DNA of 64,000 bases from an uncultured Crocinitomix sp. (lineage in GTDB: Bacteria > Bacteroidota > Bacteroidia > Flavobacteriales_D > Crocinitomicaceae), in contig CAKZON010000020.1 in NCBI GenBank assembly GCA_937136425.1, forward strand, positions 208,095 through 272,094, in the 5' to 3' direction. The notes beneath the pieces are model-generated. The model was not told where the DNA came from. It made no database searches and worked only from the letters and a program-made list of their open reading frames with translations. Each line of letters starts with the position of its first letter. The stretch's first letter is position 1. Positions 40,982 through 49,001 of the stretch are shown here, in pieces. A program made the position numbers and the translations under genes.

Positions 40982-41635
40982 ATGAAAAAAATAACCACCC
41001 TTATAATTGCACTAATGACATTTGGTGCATTCGCACAAGTATCAGTTGAAGAAAAAAAGGTAAATATTGATGGAACAAAAGAAGGATTCTATGTTTCTAT
41101 TCCATACGGTACGCTTAAACAAATTGAAAAAGAATTAAAAGACGAATTGAAAGATTGGAAAGGAAAATATAAAGGAGGTTCTTTTGTATTTGTTGACGAT
41201 TGTAAATTAAAAGAAATGGGAAAAAACACTTTTGATGTTTATGCAAAAGTGGAAGAAAATGGAGATGGCGGTGCTTTTGTATCAGTGGCTATTGATTTAG
41301 GAGGCGCCTTTTTAAACTCTGGAGAACATAGTGCGCAGGCAAAAGTAATTAATGCTCGTTTGCAAAAATTTGGCGTTAAAGCAGCAAAAAGTGTAGTAGA
41401 TGAAGAAATTAAAGCGGAAGAAAAAGCTTTAAAAGAACGACAAAAAGAGTTGGAAGATTTGGAAAAAGAAGAAGAGAAGATGAAGAAGGCAATTGAGGAT
41501 TACAAGAAAAAAATTGAAGAGACAGAAAAATCAATTGAAGAAGGAAAGAAAAGCCAAGAGTCTAAAAAAGGAGAGATAACGGAACAAGAAGAAAAGGTAA
41601 AAGCAGTAATTAAGAAAAAAGAAGCTGTTAAATAG
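40982..41635 (+). CDS. Secreted hypothetical protein with C-terminal coiled coil
   Basis: A 217-residue protein with signal peptide (MKKITTLIIALMTFGAFAQ), a small domain at residues 25-135 (EGFYVSIPYGTLKQIEKELKDELKDWKGKYKGG, FVFVDDCKLKEMG, VSVAIDLGGAFLN) and a C-terminal coiled coil rich in E, K and Q from residue 140 (EKALKERQKELEDLEKEEEKM). The layout recurs in periplasmic Bacteroidota proteins of unknown function. It has its own terminator and is single in its unit. Confidence 0.65.
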   Translation: MKKITTLIIALMTFGAFAQVSVEEKKVNIDGTKEGFYVSIPYGTLKQIEKELKDELKDWKGKYKGGSFVFVDDCKLKEMGKNTFDVYAKVEENGDGGAFVSVAIDLGGAFLNSGEHSAQAKVINARLQKFGVKAAKSVVDEEIKAEEKALKERQKELEDLEKEEEKMKKAIEDYKKKIEETEKSIEEGKKSQESKKGEITEQEEKVKAVIKKKEAVK

Positions 41636-41661
41636 TAGGCTCAATAAAACTAACTAATTTT

Positions 41662-41708
41662 AACCGCAACAAATCTGTAGAACATGCAGTGTTTGTTGCG
41701 GTTTTTTT
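41662..41708 (+). terminator. Rho-independent terminator abutting the next start codon
   Basis: AACCGCAACAAA at 41662-41673 pairs with TTTGTTGCGGTT at 41692-41703 and runs directly into a T tract ending at 41708. The ATG of the following transporter begins at 41709. Confidence 0.9.
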
Positions 41709-42599
41709 ATGGGCGGAACTTTAAAGCATTATTTAATTCTCAACCTCATTGTATTTGTATGGGGGTTTACAGGAGTGTTGGGTAAAGAAATAGATTTGTC
41801 AGCAGACAAAATTGTTTTCTTTAGAATGGGTATTGCCTTCACCTCACTTTTACTCATTGGTTTTTTCTACACAAGCAAACGGAGTGTTACGCCTGTTCAA
41901 CTTACTATTTTATTGGGAACCGGAATTGTCGTGGGGCTGCATTGGTTTACCTTTTTTCAATCCATTAAACTAAGCACTGTATCTGTCGGAGTTGTATGCA
42001 TGTCAAGCACAACATTATTTACAGCAATTTTAGAACCCCTTATTTTAAAAAGAACGTGGCTTTTATCTGAATTTATTTTGAGTTTAGCAATTGTTACGGG
42101 AATTGTTTTAATTATAGGGTTTGAACCCCAATATATTAGTGGAATTACAGTTGGGCTAATCTCTGCCTTTTTAGCCTCATTATTCGGCGTTTTAAATGGA
42201 AAGCATATCCGCACCATGCCCTCATTTCAAATTACCAAATACGAAATGCTTGGTGGTTTTGTGACAATGGCAATTATTTTGGCCGGGACAAATACTTTAG
42301 ATCAAAACCTATTTGAGATTAGCCAAACAGATTGGATTTATTTATTGATACTTGGGTTGGTATGCACCACTGCAGCATTTATGATAAGTGTTTGGCTCAT
42401 GAAATTTCTTACTCCGTTTACCGTAAGTATGGGGTTAAATATGGAACCAATTTATGCAATTATAATAGCATTAACACTTGGCTATGTCCGCGGTGAGGTT
42501 AGTGAAAAAATGTCTATAGGATTTTACATTGGCACATGTATTATAATTGGAGCAATATTTATAAACGGGTATTTGAAAAATAAAAAAACTGCATCTTGA
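41709..42599 (+). CDS. EamA-family (DMT superfamily) transporter
   Basis: A 296-residue protein with ten membrane helices in two EamA repeats: LKHYLILNLIVFVWGFTGVLGKEI, FTFFQSIKLSTVSVGVVCMSST, and in the second repeat DWIYLLILGLVCTTAAFMISVWLMKFLTPFTVSMGLNMEPIYAIIIALTLG. Members export amino acids, sugars or metabolites. The substrate cannot be read from the sequence. The ATG directly follows the preceding terminator's T tract, so it must use a promoter overlapping that hairpin or depend on read-through. Confidence 0.9.
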   Translation: MGGTLKHYLILNLIVFVWGFTGVLGKEIDLSADKIVFFRMGIAFTSLLLIGFFYTSKRSVTPVQLTILLGTGIVVGLHWFTFFQSIKLSTVSVGVVCMSSTTLFTAILEPLILKRTWLLSEFILSLAIVTGIVLIIGFEPQYISGITVGLISAFLASLFGVLNGKHIRTMPSFQITKYEMLGGFVTMAIILAGTNTLDQNLFEISQTDWIYLLILGLVCTTAAFMISVWLMKFLTPFTVSMGLNMEPIYAIIIALTLGYVRGEVSEKMSIGFYIGTCIIIGAIFINGYLKNKKTAS

Positions 42600-42712
42600 G
42601 TTTTTATTTATAATCCATAATAAATAGATTAATTATTACTATTTTGTAGGCCTAATCACCTTAAAAAAGTATAAATTTGTGTTATTATAAAACCAGAACA
42701 AATCTTTAAACT

Positions 42713-43546
42713 ATGACCAAGAAAAAATTTATTGTGCCATTCGATTTTACCGAAGTTGCAGAGAGTGCTATTGAGCATGCACTGATTACGGCACAAGTTG
42801 TTGGAGCTGATGTTCATTTACTCCATGTTGTTGCCAAAAAAGAAGCAATTAAAGAGGCAAAGGAAAAATTGAATGCTGCTGTAGATAAAGCGCAAGGATC
42901 TACCCAATCAAACGGTGTTGAAATAATTTGCCATGTTCGGGTTGGAAATATCTTTGACGATATTGCCGAGTTTGCTTTAGAGATTGGTGCTGAACTAATC
43001 TTTATGGGAACACACGGTGCTCACGGATGGCAGCACATTACTGGAAGTCACGCCTTAAAAGTTGTAACAAATTCACCGACACCATTTGTTATTGTGCAAG
43101 AAACACGCATCAATGAATCTGGTTATGACGATATCATTGTACCGCTAGATTTACATAAAGAAACAAAACAAAAGTTAACGTTAGTTGCTAATATGGCAAA
43201 ATACTTTAGCTCACGTGTTCATGTTGTTATTCCTGACGAAGCTGATGAGTTTTTACAACATACAGTTAAAGCCAATATTATATTCGCAAACAAGTTTTTT
43301 GGTGAGCGTAATATCGAGGTAACAACAACCTTAGCTTCTGCCAAAGATTTTGACAAAGAAGTAGTAGAGCATGCTGTTAAAGTAAACGCAGATTTAATTG
43401 CGATTATGAACATTCAAAAAAATCAAATATTAGGAGTATTTGGAGCATCTCATGAGCAATACATGATTACAAATGATGCTAAGATTCCTGTATTAGTTGT
43501 AAACCCAATTAATGCTACAAATACTTATCAGGCTATTTTCACATAG
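42713..43546 (+). CDS. Tandem universal stress protein
   Basis: A 277-residue protein with two UspA-type repeats: residues 1-145 (KKFIVPFDFTEVAESAIEHAL, VHLLHVVAKKE, ELIFMGTHGAHGWQHITGSHALKVVTNSPTPFVIVQE) and residues 150-275 (DDIIVPLDLHKETKQKLTLVANMA, ADLIAIMNIQKNQILGVFGASHEQYMITNDAKIPVLVVNP). The glycine-rich GxxG ATP-binding motif is clear in the first (GTHGAHGW) but not in the second. Usp proteins support survival in starvation and stress. A terminator follows. Confidence 0.9.
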   Translation: MTKKKFIVPFDFTEVAESAIEHALITAQVVGADVHLLHVVAKKEAIKEAKEKLNAAVDKAQGSTQSNGVEIICHVRVGNIFDDIAEFALEIGAELIFMGTHGAHGWQHITGSHALKVVTNSPTPFVIVQETRINESGYDDIIVPLDLHKETKQKLTLVANMAKYFSSRVHVVIPDEADEFLQHTVKANIIFANKFFGERNIEVTTTLASAKDFDKEVVEHAVKVNADLIAIMNIQKNQILGVFGASHEQYMITNDAKIPVLVVNPINATNTYQAIFT

Positions 43547-43568
43547 ACCTTAGATAATACTAATTACT

Positions 43569-43601
43569 AAAGGGAAGTTGGATCAACTTCCCTTTTTTTA
43601 T
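43569..43601 (+). terminator. Rho-independent terminator of usp gene
   Basis: AAAGGGAAGTTG pairs perfectly with CAACTTCCCTTT around a three-base loop and continues in a T tract. It starts 22 bases after the stop codon. Confidence 0.92.
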
Positions 43602-43747
43602 GCAATTTCAAATGTTGGTCGCCACATTCAAGGGCTTTATCGATTTACCGTTTGAAAATCAATCTTAATTTCCTATATTCGTTCAAGGCACGCCTCTATT
43701 TTGATTTAAGATCGTTTTAAATAATAGGCAGTGCTTACTCAAACTAC

Positions 43748-44227
43748 ATGATTAAACAAATTTCGACATATGGCGCAGCGCTATTAACAGCAATGGTAGT
43801 TGTTAGAGCAGCAACAATGGAAGAGCAAAAAGATGTAAGTAATCTTTATCAGCGCACCGCAGATCTTTCTTACGAAGAAGACAACTTAGCGCTGAGAGAT
43901 GATTATACGACAACTGAAGCCAGCCCATCTGGTTTGTTAGCCTTTAATGCCAAAGCTATTCTTGAGCAACCTCCTCATAAACCTCAAATAGTTACGTCAT
44001 CTCAAACACATGCACCTCAACCAGAAATTAGCACACCAGCTATTGATTTAGTTGAAGATGTAGAAATTAATTCCGAAGATTTAGAACTATTAACTGCAGC
44101 GCCAGAATTAACCGAATCTGAAAACTTATCACTTGATAGGGAAAGCACAATTAATAGTGGTTTATCGATACTATTTAACAGAGAAAGAATTCATCCTAAG
44201 CCAACTCGGATTGCACTTGAGGAATAA
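43748..44227 (+). CDS. Hypothetical acidic protein
   Basis: A 159-residue protein with a weak N-terminal hydrophobic segment (YGAALLTAMVVVRAATM), possibly a signal anchor, followed by a disordered acidic body rich in E, D, P and S (EDVEINSEDLELLTAAPELTESENLS). No domain is recognised. Its 3' end overlaps the convergent gene 44196-44438 by 32 bases. The low-complexity body makes the coding status less certain, but the frame is intact over its length. Confidence 0.5.
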   Translation: MIKQISTYGAALLTAMVVVRAATMEEQKDVSNLYQRTADLSYEEDNLALRDDYTTTEASPSGLLAFNAKAILEQPPHKPQIVTSSQTHAPQPEISTPAIDLVEDVEINSEDLELLTAAPELTESENLSLDRESTINSGLSILFNRERIHPKPTRIALEE

Positions 44228-44438
44228 GATCATAATCATTTTTTGAAAAAGTAATATACTCTTCAAAACCCGGCTCTAAACGTGCTAGAACTTCCACTTT
44301 TTCATCATTTTTTTCAAGCTCTAAAATGCGATAGCGCCCACCTTGCATAATGGCCCCTCGTTTATACATTTTTCGAATATCTAAATTATTCCTGTTTTTT
44401 AAGAGTTCAGCGATCTCTATCTCTTTCCATATGTACAT
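44196..44438 (-). CDS. Small hypothetical protein, 80 residues
   Basis: Starting at the ATG at 44438 (MYIWKEIEIAELLKNRNN), this 80-residue protein has a basic N-terminal helix and a beta-rich C-terminal half (GGRYRILELEKNDEKVEVLARLEPG). An in-frame ATG nine residues further upstream is possible. It is convergent with, and overlaps, the acidic gene 43748-44227. No family recognised. Confidence 0.5.
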   Translation of the reverse strand: MYIWKEIEIAELLKNRNNLDIRKMYKRGAIMQGGRYRILELEKNDEKVEVLARLEPGFEEYITFSKNDYDLIPQVQSELA

Positions 44439-44610
44439 TTCGTGGTTGTTTTGGGTCAAACTCAATTAATGCAATAAAAAATTACATCTCATTTATTAAG
44501 TCCAGATAATCAACCTTCAAGTTAACATAAATCAAATTTAATTGCAAGGCTTGAATTAAAATATATAAAATCAGATTAATTTATTCTGTATCACATGCCT
44601 TTAGAATTAA

Positions 44611-44618
44611 TATATTTG
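44611..44618 (+). promoter_or_regulatory. Probable -7 element of the GTPase operon
   Basis: TATATTTG lies 35 bases before the first start codon of the operon (44654) in a very AT-rich region. No TTG at the standard distance upstream is evident. Confidence 0.45.
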
Positions 44619-44653
44619 CTACATTAACCTTAACTTTAAATTTACGGAAGGCT

Positions 44654-44965
44654 ATGGCTAGCGAATCAGAATTATCAAAATTACAGGCAGTAAAAGAACT
44701 TATCTTTGGACAGGAAATTCAGGATTATGATGCTGAGTTCAAGCATATTCACAAAGCAATTGACGACAATAAAACGCAAAACGCTCAAGACACTATAGAC
44801 CAACAAAAAGCGTTAAGTCAATTGGAAAAAGCAATCACTACTCGTATTGATCGGTTAGAGGCAGATTTAATGAAGAAAATAACTGCTTTAGACAATAAGA
44901 AAACTGACCGTGCTAAACTTGGCAAAATGCTTATTCAAATTGGTGAAAAATTACAAGATAATTAA
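44654..44965 (+). CDS. Coiled-coil protein, first gene of GTPase module
   Basis: A 103-residue helical protein, almost entirely coiled coil (SELSKLQAVKELIFGQEIQDYDAEFKHIHKAIDD, LEKAITTRIDRLEADLMKKITALDNKK). No signal peptide. The LIFGQEIQDYDAEF stretch resembles LILESDRENYAQQ in the following protein, suggesting a related interaction helix. It is 18 bases before the next gene in the same direction. It could be a scaffold or adaptor for the GTPase system. This is inference. Confidence 0.6.
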   Translation: MASESELSKLQAVKELIFGQEIQDYDAEFKHIHKAIDDNKTQNAQDTIDQQKALSQLEKAITTRIDRLEADLMKKITALDNKKTDRAKLGKMLIQIGEKLQDN

Positions 44966-44983
44966 TAGTTCACCTGATTAAAA

Positions 44984-45784
44984 ATGCCCGCTGAAAAGGA
45001 TCATTTTGAAGAATTGCGACACTTAATTTTAGAGAGTGATAGGGAGAACTATGCGCAGCAAAATGAGCGCATAATGGAAAAATTAGATGAGCTTGAAAAA
45101 GAGCTCAATGATCCTGAAAAATTTGCAGCGGTAATTCAACAATCAAAAGCAGAAATTATTGATGTGCTTGGCCCAGTTATGGGTAAAATGATTAAGCGAT
45201 TTATTACAAGTGAAATTAATCGACTTAAACAAAACATTGAAACTAAAAGTAAAGCCATTTTCTCGTTTCAATTTTTAAAACAACGGATTAAAAACAAAAT
45301 GGCGGGTGTTTCTGTAGGAGATGCAGCAATTGGTGAAGCCACTGAAAGCTCACTTCTTCAAATATTTGTTATTGAAAAAGAAACTGGCCTGCTTATTGGA
45401 GAGTACTCACCGCAGAATATTTTAGAACCGGACCTTGTCGCGGGAATGCTGTCAGCCATTAAGTCATTTGTTGAAAGTGCTTTTGGCGAAGAAAATTCTG
45501 AATTAGAAAGTTTAGAATATAGCAGCTATAAAATTTTAATGTATAACTTTAATCGGTTTTACTTTGCATGTGTAATGGAGGGGTATGTGGATGAGGAGAC
45601 TCGTGCTAACTTGCAAGATGACTTTTTGCATTTAACCGACATAAAACTAGGTTCAATTCCTTTAAAGGATATTGATGACACATTAAAGAAAACCGTAGAA
45701 GAAGCTCTGTCTGAAACATTTTCTAATAAATACACAAGTAATATTGATTTAAATTTAGAAGATTTGAATGAAAACAGTAAGTAA
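44984..45784 (+). CDS. Coiled-coil protein with roadblock/longin-like C-terminal domain
   Basis: A 266-residue soluble protein. Residues 1-110 are charged helices (HFEELRHLILESDRENYAQQNERIMEKLDELEKEL, then KIIDVLGPVMGKMIKRFI-like segment). Residues 120-240 have the strand-helix pattern of roadblock/longin domains: LLQIFVIEKETGLLIGEYS, LVAGMLSAIKSFVESAFG, LESLEYSSYKILMYNFNRFYFACVMEGYV. Such domains serve as GTPase-activating or binding partners of Ras-like GTPases, for example MglB with MglA. The next gene, a GTPase, overlaps its 3' end by 17 bases, strongly suggesting a complex. The domain call rests on pattern only. Confidence 0.6.
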   Translation: MPAEKDHFEELRHLILESDRENYAQQNERIMEKLDELEKELNDPEKFAAVIQQSKAEIIDVLGPVMGKMIKRFITSEINRLKQNIETKSKAIFSFQFLKQRIKNKMAGVSVGDAAIGEATESSLLQIFVIEKETGLLIGEYSPQNILEPDLVAGMLSAIKSFVESAFGEENSELESLEYSSYKILMYNFNRFYFACVMEGYVDEETRANLQDDFLHLTDIKLGSIPLKDIDDTLKKTVEEALSETFSNKYTSNIDLNLEDLNENSK

Positions 45785-46256
45785 AAAAATTGTCCTTTTA
45801 GGAAACGAAGGCGTTGGTAAAACCTCTCTCGTTAAGCGTTATGTACACAGCATATTTAATGATGAATACCTGACAACAATTGGCATTAAAATTTCTAAAA
45901 AAGTTGTTGAAGTTGGAGATGTGCAGGTTAATTTAATGCTTTGGGACATTGCCGGTAATATGATGAGCAAAACGCTTTACAATAATTATTTACGTGGAGC
46001 TCACGGCGTGTTTTTAGTTTGTGATGCTATGCGTCCAGAAACATATGAAAGTGTAATGAAAGAAAGGGAGGTTATTCTTTCTAAAGATTTTCAAGGAACT
46101 GAAACTGCTGTTATTATTAATAAATCTGATTTAATCACAGAAAACCCAAACACATATTTAGCCAATTATGAATATGACTTTTTAACAAGTGCTAAAATTG
46201 GTGACAATGTAGAACAAGCCTTTCTTCAAATGGCTACCAATATACTTTCAAAATAA
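45768..46256 (+). CDS. Ras/Rab-like small GTPase
   Basis: A 162-residue Ras-superfamily GTPase with all five G motifs: P-loop GNEGVGKTS (residues 12-20), switch I threonine in TTIG, switch II WDIAGN (60-64), NKSD (118-121) and TSAK (140-143). The switch II catalytic glutamine of Ras (DxxGQ) is replaced by Asn64, which usually lowers intrinsic GTP hydrolysis and so makes a partner (GAP) more important. There is no lipid anchor motif. It is coupled to the roadblock-like gene by overlap, and followed six bases later by a histidine kinase gene. Confidence 0.9.
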   Translation: MKTVSKKIVLLGNEGVGKTSLVKRYVHSIFNDEYLTTIGIKISKKVVEVGDVQVNLMLWDIAGNMMSKTLYNNYLRGAHGVFLVCDAMRPETYESVMKEREVILSKDFQGTETAVIINKSDLITENPNTYLANYEYDFLTSAKIGDNVEQAFLQMATNILSK

Positions 46257-46261
46257 GAGTT

Positions 46262-47122
46262 GTGCCAGATCAAAATTCGGCACCGATAGACGCTAAATTC
46301 GTAAAGGAATTGCAACAACGCATTAATGAATTAGAGGCTAAAAACAAAGCCTTGCAAAAATCTAACGAAGCGTTACAAAACCGTGCACCATCTAACACCA
46401 ATAAAACAATTGAAAATCAGCATGCTCAATTGGTGAAATACAATAAAGAATTAGAGCAATTTACCTATGTTGCTACGCATGATTTAAAATCGCCACTGGC
46501 CAATATTCAAGGTTATTTAGATTTACTTGAATTTGATTTGGAAAATCCTACACCAGATGTATTAGACTCATTAAAATGGTTAAAATACTCTGTTGCAGAA
46601 GCCCAACAAGTAATTCGCGAACTGACAAATGCACTAAAAGCCAGAAACAATAAGGACGAATTGCGCAAAGCCATTGATTTGGAATCGCTAGTAGAGAGCG
46701 TTTTATCTGGTATGCGATCAAAAATTTTGGAGGCTAAAGTGATATTCATCTGTGATTTTACGGAGATCAACGATTTTATGTACTATCCTGTAGCATTAAG
46801 GAGTATCTTACAGAATATCATTTCAAACGCTATTCAATATTCGGGCGCAACCGAACATCCTGAGATTAAGGTGAATACTTTAAAAATTAACAATGAAGTG
46901 CACATATCTGTTAAGGACAACGGAGCAGGAATTGACTTAAACGCAAACGAGGCAAAAGTTTTTGGCTTATTTAAAAGGGTTCAAAACGACGAAAGCGGAT
47001 CAGGCATTGGTATGTATATTGTAAACAAGTTTTTAGAAAACTACGGCGGTAAATTAACACTGGAGAGCGAATTAGGAAAAGGTTCAACCTTTACAGTTGT
47101 TATTCCGTTTGAAAAGGTGTAA
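46262..47122 (+). CDS. Cytoplasmic histidine kinase of GTPase module
   Basis: A 286-residue kinase with a GTG start. Residues 12-68 form a coiled coil, H73 in YVATHDLKSPLANIQGYLDLL is the phospho-acceptor, and the HATPase domain has N box LQNIISNAIQYSG, G1 DNGAGIDL, F box GLFKRV and G2 GSGIGMYIVNKFL. No membrane helix or PAS/GAF input domain is present, so its input is probably protein-protein, plausibly from the GTPase complex. Its most likely partners are the adjacent stand-alone receiver and HPt proteins. Confidence 0.88.
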   Translation: MPDQNSAPIDAKFVKELQQRINELEAKNKALQKSNEALQNRAPSNTNKTIENQHAQLVKYNKELEQFTYVATHDLKSPLANIQGYLDLLEFDLENPTPDVLDSLKWLKYSVAEAQQVIRELTNALKARNNKDELRKAIDLESLVESVLSGMRSKILEAKVIFICDFTEINDFMYYPVALRSILQNIISNAIQYSGATEHPEIKVNTLKINNEVHISVKDNGAGIDLNANEAKVFGLFKRVQNDESGSGIGMYIVNKFLENYGGKLTLESELGKGSTFTVVIPFEKV

Positions 47123-47148
47123 ATTTAGGCACCTAATTTTTAGTAATA

Positions 47149-47541
47149 ATGAATCCTATAGAGCATCTTCTGTTGATTGATGATAGCGAAGCTACGAACA
47201 ATTTTCACAACCGTTTACTGGGCAAATTAAACTTTGCAAAAACAATTTCCATTTGTACAAATGGAAAAGAAGGGTTAGATTTTTTAAGCAATTGCAAACA
47301 ATGTCCTAACCTAATATTTTTAGATTTAAACATGCCTGTTATTGACGGTTTTGAATTTTTAAGTATGGTACACTCCCCGCTTGAAAAAATGGAAAATAAA
47401 AAACCTTTAATAGTTATTCTAACCTCGTCTGAAGAAAGTGTTGATAAAGCGCGTTGTAAAAGTTTATATGACAATATCGAGTTTTACTCTAAGCCATTAA
47501 CCATTGCTCAAATTAATGAGTTAAGGCAACTTTTGGCCTAA
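47149..47541 (+). CDS. Stand-alone CheY-like receiver
   Basis: A 130-residue receiver domain with no output domain. The acidic pair is D11-D12 in LLLIDDSEATNN, the phospho-acceptor D59 is in PNLIFLDLNMPVIDGFEF, T-S in ILTSS and the conserved lysine in FYSKPLT. It follows the kinase by 26 bases and most resembles Rcp1-type regulators. It could relay phosphate to the HPt protein encoded convergently. Confidence 0.9.
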   Translation: MNPIEHLLLIDDSEATNNFHNRLLGKLNFAKTISICTNGKEGLDFLSNCKQCPNLIFLDLNMPVIDGFEFLSMVHSPLEKMENKKPLIVILTSSEESVDKARCKSLYDNIEFYSKPLTIAQINELRQLLA

Positions 47542-47572
47542 TTCTGTACGCTGATCTGATTAAGGAAATTAA

Positions 47573-47947
47573 CTACGCCAAATATTTTAAACGCAATAAA
47601 CCAAAGCTTTTATCGCATATTTGTTGTAGTTCATTAAAAATACCAAAGCTTGATGCTATCGGTGTTTCAATATGCTCCAATTTTTCAGCAATTGCATGCG
47701 CATCATGCATGTCAAACATTAAAAAACTTGATTTCAGCTTATGAGAATATAAGCGAATTGATTGCTGATCATTATTTGCAAAACCTTCTTCAATTATTTG
47801 CAAACTTCCAGCACTCTCATTCAAAAACATTTCAACGATCTCTCGTACAAATGCGTCATCTGCAATTCCTGCCTCCTTCATTTGCCCAAAGAAATTATCT
47901 CCAGCAGTAAATTTAGATATATCAAAGTTTCCGTCGTTTTCACTCAT
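47573..47947 (-). CDS. HPt histidine phosphotransfer protein
   Basis: Starting at the ATG at 47947 (MSENDGNFDISKF), a 124-residue HPt domain with phospho-acceptor H69 in RLYSHKLKSSFLMFD, preceded by FVREIVEMFLNESAGSLQIIEEG. Such modules transfer phosphate between receivers. An upstream in-frame start at 47989 would add 14 residues (MSYLRMTKTSHCN) with no domain benefit. Faces the kinase/receiver operon convergently, with 31 bases between the stops, and a LytTR regulator upstream on the same strand. Confidence 0.85.
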   Translation of the reverse strand: MSENDGNFDISKFTAGDNFFGQMKEAGIADDAFVREIVEMFLNESAGSLQIIEEGFANNDQQSIRLYSHKLKSSFLMFDMHDAHAIAEKLEHIETPIASSFGIFNELQQICDKSFGLLRLKYLA

Positions 47948-48083
47948 AACATTACAGTGAGATGTTTTGGTCATTCTAAGATATGACATTCTTGGGCAAC
48001 CAATAATTACATTCGCTAATTGGTCGCAATTATTCGATAATGTGCATTATCACTTGTACTTGCCAGAAATGGGAGCAGGACTA

Positions 48084-48782
48084 TTAGTCTGCCTGGCTTT
48101 TTAGACGTTCTTTAAGGTCTTTTTTATACTTACGGCTTACTTTAACAATTTTATTGCCAACAGTTAGTCCGTTTTCTTGCAAGGCATCAATTTTATTAAT
48201 GGCTACAATAAATGAGCGGTGAACTCGCAAAAATTCATCTTCGCCCAATTTTGCATGAATAGCTTTCATGGTAGAAAGTACGGTATATCTTTTTTCAGCC
48301 GTATGGATTTGCACATAATCTGCAAATGCCTCTATATAATGAATACTTGCAAAATTTAATTTAATCAGCTCGCTTCCTGTTTTTACAAAGATGTATTTTT
48401 CGTCTTCAGGAGATTTTAAAGAGATGGTTTCACTAATTGATTTAGCTCGTTGGGCTCCCTTTAAAAATCGTTTGTATTCAATTGGTTTTACCAAATAATC
48501 CGTTACATCATAGTTATAAGATTCAGCAGCATATTCTGCCTTAGAACTAATAATAATAACTTGTGGAATGTTTTTTACGTTTTCAATAAAATCAATTCCA
48601 GACATTTCTGGCATTTCAATATCTAAAAACAATAAATCAACATCAATGTTTCCTATTTCTTTCTGAGCAACAAGAGGGTTGTCAAACTCGGCCTCAAATT
48701 CAAGAAAGTCTGTAAAATTTATGTAGGATCTAATAATTTCTCTCGAAACTTTATCATCATCCAGTATAACTACTTTGAGCAT
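48084..48782 (-). CDS. LytTR-family response regulator
   Basis: A 232-residue regulator: receiver residues 3-118 with phospho-acceptor D54 (LLFLDIEMPEMSGIDF) and the lysine in YLVKPIE, followed by a LytTR domain from about residue 130 (YIFVKTGSELIKLNFASIHYIEAFADYVQIHTAEKRYTVLSTMKAI, then FLRVHRSFIVAINKID). Paralogue of 31217-31942 with similar length. Its own promoter lies upstream. Together with the HPt gene downstream it can be read as the output end of the phosphorelay, although that is inference. Confidence 0.9.
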   Translation of the reverse strand: MLKVVILDDDKVSREIIRSYINFTDFLEFEAEFDNPLVAQKEIGNIDVDLLFLDIEMPEMSGIDFIENVKNIPQVIIISSKAEYAAESYNYDVTDYLVKPIEYKRFLKGAQRAKSISETISLKSPEDEKYIFVKTGSELIKLNFASIHYIEAFADYVQIHTAEKRYTVLSTMKAIHAKLGEDEFLRVHRSFIVAINKIDALQENGLTVGNKIVKVSRKYKKDLKERLKSQAD

Positions 48783-48804
48783 AAAATATCTATTTTACCT
48801 AATT

Positions 48805-48834
48805 CAAATATACGCTTTAAGTTGCTTTAAACAA
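48805..48834 (-). promoter_or_regulatory. Promoter of the LytTR regulator
   Basis: TTG (complement of 48832-48834), 19 bases, then TATATTTG (complement of 48805-48812), matching the phylum consensus, 22 bases before the start at 48782. Confidence 0.7.
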
Positions 48835-48931
48835 AAATGCTGCCAACTTGGTCTAATTAAGGCCTATTCTAAAACCTTTTAGCTGAACATGTTATTGGTC
48901 GGAAAAATATGACTTTTTATCGGTAGAAAAA

Positions 48932-48980
48932 TAAAAAAACCCCGCTTCTTATCAAAAACTTGTTGAAAAAAGCGGGGTCT
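48932..48980 (-). terminator. Terminator of the adhesin operon
   Basis: ACCCCGCTT at 48939-48947 pairs perfectly with AAGCGGGGT at 48970-48978. On the minus strand the second arm is followed by a run of T residues (complement of 48932-48938). It lies 24-70 bases after the stop codon at 49002. Confidence 0.9.
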
Positions 48981-49001
48981 TAATATTATAAATCTGTTCT
49001 A

